Positions 34,941-41,761 of a stretch of 41,761 nt of DNA are shown one piece after another. This DNA comes from Gammaproteobacteria bacterium. Its GTDB lineage: Bacteria; Pseudomonadota; Gammaproteobacteria; Xanthomonadales; Xanthomonadaceae. Made by a program: the position numbers and the translations under genes. How positions within the stretch are numbered: the first letter of the stretch is position 1; every line of letters begins with the position of its first letter. Location of the stretch: NCBI GenBank assembly GCA_025356635.1, contig JANXRY010000015.1:1-41761 (forward strand). Reading direction: 5' to 3'. The notes beneath the pieces were generated by a model that did no database searches, had not been told where the DNA came from, and was given only the letters and a program-made list of their open reading frames with translations.

Positions 34941-35014
34941 TTGCATGCAAATCAGGTAAATTTCCGTGTGTCACAAGTCATTCCCACCTCATGCACATGT
35001 TTTACATTCGTAAA
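34941..35014. promoter_or_regulatory. Palindrome-rich upstream region of the small secreted protein gene
   Basis: The 258-base gap between arfB and the gene at 35083 drops in GC content and holds a perfect palindrome TTGCATGCAA (34941-34950) and the inverted repeat TTTAC-N4-GTAAA (35001-35014). These are candidate regulator sites. No promoter hexamers stand out. I see no RNA gene in the gap. Confidence 0.3.
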
Positions 35015-35082
35015 TGGCGAACCATGCAGCCACGGAAACAGGCGACAACACGTTGCCTGCCGTGACCCCAAGGAGATGCATC

Positions 35083-35394
35083 ATGAATTTCAAGCCCGTC
35101 GTCGCGTTTGCCCTGCTGGCCGCCAGCGGCGCGACGCTTGCCAACCCCGTCTTGCCGGCTGTCGCGGTGCACGCGGATCCGGCAAACCAGCTCACCATCG
35201 CCTGCGCCGCGCCCAACCTGCCGAGTCGCGCTGAAGTGGTCAGCTTGCTCAATATCAACGACACCACCCAGGCCACCCGACTGCGTAACAAGCTGATGAT
35301 CGCTGCGAGCGATGCCTGCTCGGCCGGTGCATCGAAGATTGTTGTTTTGCGCGGCGCCAATGGCCAGTCGTTGACCTGGAAATCGGCGCAGTAA
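35083..35394 (+). CDS. Small exported protein of unknown function
   Basis: 103-residue protein with a signal peptide (MNFKPVVAFALLAASGATLA, likely cleaved after residue 20-21). The mature part of about 82 residues has two Cys (in TIACAAPN and SDACSAGA) that could form a disulfide, and an Asn/Asp-rich turn LLNINDTTQATRLRNKLM. AGGAG at 35071-35075 lies 7 bases before ATG 35083, a strong ribosome binding site. I recognise no family. It is monocistronic between arfB and tatD. Confidence 0.72.
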   Translation: MNFKPVVAFALLAASGATLANPVLPAVAVHADPANQLTIACAAPNLPSRAEVVSLLNINDTTQATRLRNKLMIAASDACSAGASKIVVLRGANGQSLTWKSAQ

Positions 35395-35415
35395 CGAATC
35401 TCCGGCGTTGCCAGA

Positions 35416-36222
35416 TCAGCGCCCGGACAAGCCAAAGAACCGCCGCGCCGCCTTCGTGGAGGTCGCGGCGGTTGTTTCGACACACTCACCGCGGTCGCGC
35501 GCCAGTTCCTCGGCGATATGCCGCAGGTACATCGGTTCATTGCGTCGGTGCGAAGGCGCCGGCTTGACCGTACGCGGCAGCAGATAGGGCGCGTCGGTCT
35601 CGATCATCAAGCGGTCGGACGGGATGTCCTTGACGAATTCGCGCAGGTGCTGGCCGCGACGTTCGTCGCAAAGCCAGCCAGTGATGCCGATGTAGTAACC
35701 GGCATCGAGGCATTCAAAGCATTCTTCGCGGGTGCCGGTGAAGCAATGCACGACCGCCGGGCCGATCCGGCCAGCGAAGTGCTTCAGGATCGCCAGAAAA
35801 TCGGCGTGCGCGTCACGCTGGTGCAGGAACAAGGGCTTGCCAGTATCCACGGCGATCTGCAATTGCCGCTCAAACGCACGCCGTTGCGCAATGCGCGACG
35901 ACAAGTCGCGGAAATAGTCCAGGCCGCATTCGCCGACGGCAATTATTTCCGGCGCACGATGCAATTCGCGCAACTCGGCATCGGCCTCATCGGTGTATTC
36001 GATCGCGTGGTGCGGATGCACGCCCGCCGTGGCGTACAGCAGGCCCGGATGCGTGCGCGCGATTGCCAACGCCTGCCGCGAACCCTCGCCGCTGGCGCCA
36101 GTGACGACCATCTGCACAATGCCCGCCGCCCGTGCCCGGACTAGCACGGCATCAAGGTCATGGGCGAAGCTTTCGTGGCCCAGGTTGGCGCCGATGTCGA
36201 TGAGTTCGAGCGGGAGTTCCAT
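35416..36222 (-). CDS. tatD: TatD-family 3'-5' exonuclease/DNase
   Basis: 268-residue TIM-barrel metal-dependent hydrolase. It matches E. coli TatD itself more than YcfH/YjjV: DIGANLGHESFAHD at the start, GVHPHH, IAVGECGLDYFRD, HCFTGTREE, GITGWLCDERRG, ETDAPYLLPR and RRNEP. TatD is a Mg-dependent 3'-5' exonuclease linked to repair of oxidative damage; it is not needed for Tat export. Divergent from hrpB with only 42 bases between starts. TAGAAT sits 7 bases before its ATG, hinting at a leaderless transcript. Confidence 0.94.
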   Translation of the reverse strand: MELPLELIDIGANLGHESFAHDLDAVLVRARAAGIVQMVVTGASGEGSRQALAIARTHPGLLYATAGVHPHHAIEYTDEADAELRELHRAPEIIAVGECGLDYFRDLSSRIAQRRAFERQLQIAVDTGKPLFLHQRDAHADFLAILKHFAGRIGPAVVHCFTGTREECFECLDAGYYIGITGWLCDERRGQHLREFVKDIPSDRLMIETDAPYLLPRTVKPAPSHRRNEPMYLRHIAEELARDRGECVETTAATSTKAARRFFGLSGR

Positions 36223-36264
36223 GCGCGAATTCTAGCCGAGCCGGCGAACGCTTAGACTGTGTGG

Positions 36265-38769
36265 GTGAACCCGCCCGATTTTCCGATCACTGGACTGTTG
36301 CCGCAGATCCTGGCAGCGCTCGTCGCGCATCCCAGGCTCGTGCTGGAAGCGCCGCCAGGCGCCGGCAAGACCACCCAGGTGCCACTGGCGTTACTCGCAG
36401 CCTCCTGGCGTGGCGATGGCAAACTGTTGATGCTGGAACCGCGCCGGGTTGCGGCACGCGCGGCGGCCGGTTTCATGGCGCAACAGCTCGGCGAAGCCGT
36501 CGGCGAAACCGTCGGCTATCGCATCCGTTTCGAGAACAAGGTGTCGGCACGCACCCGCATCGAGGTGGTTACCGAAGGCATCCTGACCCGGATGATCCAG
36601 GACGATCCGACGCTCGACTGCGTGGCGGCGATTTTATTCGACGAATTCCACGAACGACACCTGGCCGGCGATCTTGGCTTGGCGCTGGCGCTGGATGTGC
36701 AAGCGCAATTACGCCCGGACCTGCGCATCGTGGTGATGTCGGCGACGCTCGATGGCGAAAGATTGGCGAATTTCCTCGACGCACCGCGGCTGAGTTCAGC
36801 CGGTCGCAGTTATTCGGTACCCGTTGCGCATGTTGCGGCACGACGCGACGAAGCAGTTCCGTTTCAACTCAAGCGCTGCGTCGGCGAGGCCTTGAAAAAA
36901 CATCCCGGCGATGTGCTGGTGTTCCTGCCTGGGCAGCGCGAAATCGCCGACGCCGAACGCCAGCTCGCAGAACTGCCAGCAAACGAGATTGCGGTCATAG
37001 CCCTGCATGGCGAACTTCCGATTGAACGCCAGAGCGAAGCGCTGTCGCCCGACCCGCAAGGCCGCCGGCGCGTGGTGTTGGCCACGAATGTTGCCGAATC
37101 CTCGGTCACCTTGCCCGGCGTGCGCGTAGTGATCGATGTCGGTCTCGCACGGGAGCCACGCTTCGACCCGAGCAGCGGTTTTTCGCGCCTGGAAACCGTG
37201 GCGATATCGCAAGCCTCGGCCGACCAGCGCAGCGGTCGCGCTGGCCGCGTTGCCGATGGCTGGGCTTACCGCTTGTGGCCGGAATCGCAACGTCTCGAGC
37301 CGACGCGCACACCGGAAATCGCACATAGCGAACTTTCTTCATTGCGGCTCGAATTCGCTGCTTGGGGCAGTGCCGAGTTGCGCTTCCTGGATGCCCCGCC
37401 CAGTGGCGCTTTCGCCGCAGCCGAGGATTTGCTGGTGCGTCTTGGCGCACTCGACGAAGACAAGCGCATCACTGCGTTCGGCAAGAGAATGCTCGCACTC
37501 GGCACCCATCCACGGCTGGCGGCGATGTTGCTCTCGGCCAGCAACGACAGCGAAAGCGCATTGGCTGCGGATCTGGCCGCGCTGGTCGAAGCCCGTGACC
37601 CGTTGAAGGGTCCGCGCCGCGATGACTGGGCCACGCGCTGGCAGGCGCTGTCGGCATTCCGGCAGGGTCGCGCTCCGAATGACGCCAGCCGTGGCGCGCT
37701 CGCTGCGATTGACCAGGCGGCAAAGCAATGGCGACGAAGGATCCGTTGCGACGTCGCGCCATCGTCCTCAGTTCCCGCGCATTTACTCGGCGACCTGTTG
37801 CTGCATGCGTTTCCGGAACGCATCGCCCGCCAGCATCCGACCGATCCGCGCCGCTACCAGCTGGCCAACGGCCGAATGGCGCGCCTGCTCGACGACAGCG
37901 CCCTGTATGGCGAGCCGTGGATCGTCGCAACCGAGTTACGCTTTGAAGCCAAGGATTCGCTGGTCTTGCGCGCTGCGCCGCTCGATGAAACCCGACTGGA
38001 GCGCGACTTCCCCGAGCGCTTCGTCGAACGCGATTTCGTACGTTGGGACGGCGAAACGCGCGCGCTGATATCGCGACGCGAGAAACGCTTCGACAAAATC
38101 GTGCTGTCGAGCAAACCCGCTGGCCGCCCCGACCCCGCGTTGTCCGCACAGGCCTTGTGCGCTGCCGTCGTGGAACTGGGCCTCGATGCCTTGCCCTGGA
38201 CCGAGCCATTGCAACAGTTCCGTGCTCGCGTGCGCTGCCTGCACGAATGGCTCCCGGATCTCGGCCTGCCGGATTTTTCCAAGGCCGCACTGCTGGCCAC
38301 GATCGAGCATTGGCTCAGGCCCGCATTCATGGGCAAGACCCGGCTCGATGCACTCAGCGAACAAGAACTAGGCGAAGCGCTGCGTTCGAAAATCGACTGG
38401 GGCATGCGGCAGAAACTCGACCAACTCGCGCCGTCACACATCACTGTGCCTTCGGGAATGAATCGCAGCATCGCCTACACGATCGACGATCACAGCCACG
38501 CCGCCGCGCCGGTGCTGGCAGTGAAATTACAAGAATTGTTCGGTCTTGCCGACACTCCGCGCATCGCCGATGGCCGCGTGCCGGTGTTGTTGCATCTGCT
38601 TTCGCCGGGCGGCAAGCCGCTACAGGTGACCCAGGATCTGCGCGGCTTCTGGGAGCGAACCTACCCGGAAGTGAAAAAGGAAATGAAAGGCCGTTACCCG
38701 CGCCATCCGTGGCCTGACGATCCCTGGACCGCCACCGCCACCCACAGGGCGAAGCCGCGCGGCACGTGA
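36265..38769 (+). CDS. hrpB: ATP-dependent RNA helicase HrpB
   Basis: 834-residue DExH-box helicase. Walker A is APPGAGKTT (29-37), motif II is DEFH (126-129), motif III SAT in VVMSATLDG, and motif VI QRSGRAGR. A helicase-associated domain and the HrpB-specific C-terminal domain (ending near WPDDPWTATATHR) follow. Cellular role of HrpB is not firmly known. The start is a GTG: 36265 aligns with the E. coli N-terminus, 36259 would add two residues. A TAGACT element at 36253-36258 ends just before it, so the mRNA may be leaderless. Confidence 0.93.
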   Translation: MNPPDFPITGLLPQILAALVAHPRLVLEAPPGAGKTTQVPLALLAASWRGDGKLLMLEPRRVAARAAAGFMAQQLGEAVGETVGYRIRFENKVSARTRIEVVTEGILTRMIQDDPTLDCVAAILFDEFHERHLAGDLGLALALDVQAQLRPDLRIVVMSATLDGERLANFLDAPRLSSAGRSYSVPVAHVAARRDEAVPFQLKRCVGEALKKHPGDVLVFLPGQREIADAERQLAELPANEIAVIALHGELPIERQSEALSPDPQGRRRVVLATNVAESSVTLPGVRVVIDVGLAREPRFDPSSGFSRLETVAISQASADQRSGRAGRVADGWAYRLWPESQRLEPTRTPEIAHSELSSLRLEFAAWGSAELRFLDAPPSGAFAAAEDLLVRLGALDEDKRITAFGKRMLALGTHPRLAAMLLSASNDSESALAADLAALVEARDPLKGPRRDDWATRWQALSAFRQGRAPNDASRGALAAIDQAAKQWRRRIRCDVAPSSSVPAHLLGDLLLHAFPERIARQHPTDPRRYQLANGRMARLLDDSALYGEPWIVATELRFEAKDSLVLRAAPLDETRLERDFPERFVERDFVRWDGETRALISRREKRFDKIVLSSKPAGRPDPALSAQALCAAVVELGLDALPWTEPLQQFRARVRCLHEWLPDLGLPDFSKAALLATIEHWLRPAFMGKTRLDALSEQELGEALRSKIDWGMRQKLDQLAPSHITVPSGMNRSIAYTIDDHSHAAAPVLAVKLQELFGLADTPRIADGRVPVLLHLLSPGGKPLQVTQDLRGFWERTYPEVKKEMKGRYPRHPWPDDPWTATATHRAKPRGT

Positions 38770-38785
38770 GCGGTGGCGCCGATCG

Positions 38786-40369
38786 TCAATCGTAGGGCCA
38801 GACTTCAAGTCCATGGATGGCGTTGCGGATATCCATGGTGATATTCACCGACTTGATCGGGGCTGATGCCCGCAAGTCGATCGCCGTGATGGTCGAGGGC
38901 GATGAGCCGCAGAAAACAATCCCCTCTGCCTGGACACAGAGTCCACGACCGAAGCCCTGCCGGGCCAGTCGATCATCGCCCAAATCACCATTGACCAGCG
39001 CTTCTTCCGGGTACCGGGGTATGGCTACGGATGCAAACTCGTCGCCCTTCTGGAAGACCACCAGCTCGCCTACGGTGTCCTGATAGAGAATGCCGCCGTC
39101 TCCGTAGGGAAGCGCGTTGTGGGTGCCCAACGGGATCGGGCAGTATCGGTGGACGACGCCCTTGTTCAGGCGCAACACGAAGGGCAGTTGCCGGGCACTG
39201 GCGAAAATGCCGGTGTCGTCCTGGTAGACATTGTTCAAATGCAGGGTGTTGGCCGGCTCCGGCCCCGTCTGCCGAGGGTCGAACAAGCTGACAATCATCC
39301 GACCCGATTCCTGGCGAAGGCGCCAGCCCTTGTCGAAAACCTGCTCGCTCAGATCGAACCGAAGGATGCTATCGAAGCCGGTGGACGTTACGAGAAGATG
39401 CTCTTCGAACCGGACGATCTCGTGCGCATGCTTGAGGTAGGGAGAGCGGAACGAGGCAATGACATTGAATTTCTGGTCGAAACAATACAATTCATCGCTG
39501 GCGGCGATGTAAATCTTGTCATTGTGCAATGCGATCCCGCGCAGGCCGCGATCCCAGCCACGCCCCGACCAATCGATATCACAGTTGTTCCAATCGACCA
39601 CTTGGTCAACCTTTCCGCTTGCCATGTCGACCAGATAGACGCCGCCATGGCTTTGATTCTTGTGCGCGCCACGCACCACCGAGGTGGCAATGACTGTCGG
39701 CAGGGCAGCATCGAGGCGAGCCCGGGGTCTATTCCCGGCATTGGCCGCAAGTTGTTTGTTCCTGGATTCGAAATTGCGACTGCAGATCGAGGGCTTGTTG
39801 TTTTCGGGCGGCAGATAATCGACGATCAAGTGCACCCGTGCGGCATCGCCGCCATTGACCACCGAGTGCTGAACCCGGTTGTTGACCTCGTAGAGTTTGC
39901 CCGCCTCCAGCACCACCCGCTCCCCGGTCACCCGGAAGTCAACTTGCGGATTGGAGACGATGGGAACATGCAAGCGATGCGTCGCCATCAGGATCAGGGA
40001 AGCGTCGGTGTGCGGTGTGATTTCGCACCCGGGTTGCATGCGCGCGAGTTGTACGCGGGTCACGACCCCTCCCGCAGGAAAATGCGCGATGACCTGTGCC
40101 ACCAAGGGATCGATCAGCTCATGAAGAAGGTCCCAACCGGCGCCACGAGGAACATCGGCAGCGCTGATCGGCCCTTTTTCTATCAACGGCTCGAAATCCA
40201 CACTGGCCAGCGAGAGTAGAAAGATGGAGTTGGTGTCTCGATCGCCGGCTATCTTTTTTTGCATCACCTGGTCGGAAAGCCACAATTCCTCGGGAAGCTC
40301 CGGCAGCCTCTCAACGAGCGCACCGATATCCATTTCCGCCAGCAGACGACAGCGTTCGGTAATCCACAC
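38786..40369 (-). CDS. Aspartyl/asparaginyl beta-hydroxylase domain fused to a beta-propeller-like domain
   Basis: 527-residue two-domain protein. The N-terminal part (about 45-190) is an AspH-type Fe(II)/2-oxoglutarate dioxygenase: HTD (H120, D122) and H168 in VQHSV are the iron ligands, and R178 in ARVHLIVDY should bind 2-oxoglutarate. A linker rich in Asn/Arg/Ala leads to about 310 residues (215-527) with repeating blocks such as GGVYLVDMASGKV, NDKIYIAASDELYCFD and GGILYQDTVGELVVF, consistent with a beta-propeller. No signal peptide. The start is uncertain: GTG 40369, or ATG 40333 twelve codons in. Substrate is unknown; the propeller may present it. GC content is lower than in flanking genes. 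Confidence 0.78.
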   Translation of the reverse strand: MWITERCRLLAEMDIGALVERLPELPEELWLSDQVMQKKIAGDRDTNSIFLLSLASVDFEPLIEKGPISAADVPRGAGWDLLHELIDPLVAQVIAHFPAGGVVTRVQLARMQPGCEITPHTDASLILMATHRLHVPIVSNPQVDFRVTGERVVLEAGKLYEVNNRVQHSVVNGGDAARVHLIVDYLPPENNKPSICSRNFESRNKQLAANAGNRPRARLDAALPTVIATSVVRGAHKNQSHGGVYLVDMASGKVDQVVDWNNCDIDWSGRGWDRGLRGIALHNDKIYIAASDELYCFDQKFNVIASFRSPYLKHAHEIVRFEEHLLVTSTGFDSILRFDLSEQVFDKGWRLRQESGRMIVSLFDPRQTGPEPANTLHLNNVYQDDTGIFASARQLPFVLRLNKGVVHRYCPIPLGTHNALPYGDGGILYQDTVGELVVFQKGDEFASVAIPRYPEEALVNGDLGDDRLARQGFGRGLCVQAEGIVFCGSSPSTITAIDLRASAPIKSVNITMDIRNAIHGLEVWPYD

Positions 40370-40377
40370 AGCTACAC

Positions 40378-41761
40378 CTACCTTCCTTTCGCTGCTTGCG
40401 CGTCGAGCCAGGCGTCCATGCGGGTTTCGAGCACCGACAGCGGCAGGGCGCCGGCGCCGAGCAATTCGTCGTGGAAAGCACGAATATCGAAACGATCGCC
40501 GAGCCGCGCCTGCGCTTTTGCGCGCAGTTCGCTGATCTTCATCTGGCCGATCTTGTAGGCAAGCGCCTGGCCGGGCGTGCCCAGGTAGCGATCGATTTCG
40601 TTGGTGATGTCGTGTTCGGATTTGGGCGCATTGGCGATGAAGTAATCGATCGCCTGTTGCCGGCTCATGCCCTGGCTATGCATGCCGGTATCGACGACCA
40701 GGCGCACGGCGCGCCACATTTCGTAGCTCAGCTGGCCCATGCGGTCGTAGGGATCGGAATACAAACCCATGTCGTAACCGAGTTGCTCGGAATACAAGGC
40801 CCAGCCTTCGACATAGGCAGTGAAGCCGGCCTGGCGACGAAACATCGGCTGCTCGGGCAATTCGTTGGCAATGGAAATTTGCAGATGATGGCCGGGCACG
40901 GACTCATGCAAGGTCAGCGGCAGCATTTCCCAGATCAGCCGGGTTTCCGGCTTGTACAGATTCACGTAGTAACTGCCGGCACGACGACCATCGACAGAGC
41001 CGGCGTTGTAGTACGCCGTGGTGGTGTCGGGCGCGAGCGCGTCGGGGATTGGTGTGACGCCGTAGGGCGCGCGCGGCAACGTGCCAAACACGCGCGTCAA
41101 CTCGGGATCGATGCGCTTGGCCAACGCCCGATAGGCAGTCAGCAAGGTGGTGCCGTCGTTGTAGTGAAACTTGGGATCGTTGCGCAAGTAGGCGAAGAAC
41201 GCCGGCAGATCGCCCTGGAAACCGACTTCAACGCGGATTTTCTCCATCTGCTCGTGGATTCGCGCGACTTCCTTCAAACCGATCTGATGGATCTGGTCGG
41301 CGCTCAGATCGGTGGTGGTGTAAACGTGCGCGAGGTAATCGTAATAGGCCTTGCCATCGGGTAGATCGCCGGCAGCAACGCTGCTGCGGCAATGCGGCAG
41401 ATATTCTTTATTGAAGAAGGCCTGGAAGCGCTTGAGCGCCGGTAACACGACTTCGGCCACGGCGGCCTTGGCTTCGGCGCGCAAACGCGCTTGCTCATTG
41501 GCAGGCACGTTGGCCGACATGCTCGCGAACGGGCCGTAGTACGAACTCTGCTCCGGCGTCGCCACGATCTGCGTCGCGATCTGCGCGGGCACGCGATCCA
41601 TGATCGCTTTCGGTGGCGTCCAGCCGCTGTTCATGCCGGCGCGCATCAGTGCGATGTTCTGGTCCATGTAGCTGCCATAGCCGCGCAAGCGCGCAAGCCA
41701 GTCGGCGTAGTCCTTGGTTTTCTCGAAACGCAGCGACTGCAACATCTGGTCGGCGATATCG
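40378..41761 (-). CDS. DUF885 family peptidase-like protein (5' end cut by window edge)
   Basis: The last 460 or so residues of a DUF885 protein; the reading frame is open to the right edge, so the N-terminus with a probable export signal is missing (family members are near 600 residues). The gluzincin-like metal motif LHESVPGHHLQ (encoded around 40885-40908) and downstream YVEGWALYSEQLG, with the presumed third ligand Glu, support a zinc metallopeptidase fold. Other landmarks are the RxGSYYVNLY segment and PGQALAYKIGQ near the end. Substrate is unknown. The dioxygenase-propeller gene starts 9 bases after its stop, so they may be co-transcribed. Confidence 0.88.
   Translation of the reverse strand, partial: DIADQMLQSLRFEKTKDYADWLARLRGYGSYMDQNIALMRAGMNSGWTPPKAIMDRVPAQIATQIVATPEQSSYYGPFASMSANVPANEQARLRAEAKAAVAEVVLPALKRFQAFFNKEYLPHCRSSVAAGDLPDGKAYYDYLAHVYTTTDLSADQIHQIGLKEVARIHEQMEKIRVEVGFQGDLPAFFAYLRNDPKFHYNDGTTLLTAYRALAKRIDPELTRVFGTLPRAPYGVTPIPDALAPDTTTAYYNAGSVDGRRAGSYYVNLYKPETRLIWEMLPLTLHESVPGHHLQISIANELPEQPMFRRQAGFTAYVEGWALYSEQLGYDMGLYSDPYDRMGQLSYEMWRAVRLVVDTGMHSQGMSRQQAIDYFIANAPKSEHDITNEIDRYLGTPGQALAYKIGQMKISELRAKAQARLGDRFDIRAFHDELLGAGALPLSVLETRMDAWLDAQAAKGR

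Overview
The window is a gene-dense, GC-rich chromosomal segment of a gammaproteobacterium, most probably of the Lysobacterales (Xanthomonadales; a Rhodanobacteraceae- or Xanthomonadaceae-like relative). This is inferred from gene order: rRNA leader-tyrS-mepM-anmK, coaBC-dut-algC, argS-SPOR protein, glnK/ubiK/comM, and a peptide-modification cassette that I associate with this order. Almost everything is chromosomal housekeeping. I see no insertion sequence, phage gene, tRNA or CRISPR array, and no gap between genes exceeds about 260 bases.

Layout. 1-124: promoter and antitermination leader of a leftward rRNA operon whose 16S gene lies outside the window. 155-6617: tyrS, the murein endopeptidase MepM, anhydromuramic acid kinase AnmK, a small ribbon-helix-helix protein, the AmpG permease and an exonuclease III; MepM, AnmK and AmpG together suggest peptidoglycan turnover and recycling. 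6685-12030: pyrE, a DUF4124 protein, then leftward coaC-coaB-dut-algC, in which the normally fused CoaBC is two overlapping genes and AlgC carries a membrane-anchored N-terminal half. 12127-16984: radC, an HD phosphohydrolase, argS, a SPOR protein and a small membrane methyltransferase. 16968-20686: a beta-hydroxyacid dehydrogenase and speA, divergent from speE (polyamines). 20736-23915: an Mrr-type nuclease translationally coupled to the PII gene glnK, then divergent ubiK and comM.

23925-29704 is the most interesting region: a compact, poorly characterised RiPP-like cassette. A SagB-related FMN dehydrogenase gene diverges from two tandem precursor-peptide genes with nitrile-hydratase-like leaders and near-identical C-terminal cores. 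Converging on them is a gene for a class III cyclase-like/TM/TPR protein, preceded by a cyclic-nucleotide-binding GGDEF protein. The second precursor has a perfect 22-bp palindrome covering its ribosome binding site. No YcaO, LanM, radical SAM enzyme or transporter is present, so the modification chemistry is open. The arrangement suggests that peptide production is tied to cyclic-nucleotide and c-di-GMP signalling.

29785-33805: glyoxylate shunt genes aceB-aceA with a divergent LysR regulator. 33812-36222: a PlsC-like acyltransferase coupled to the ribosome-rescue hydrolase arfB, a small secreted protein of unknown function, and tatD. 36265-41761: the helicase HrpB, an unusual fusion of an aspartyl/asparaginyl beta-hydroxylase domain with a beta-propeller-like domain, and a DUF885 peptidase-like gene cut by the right edge.
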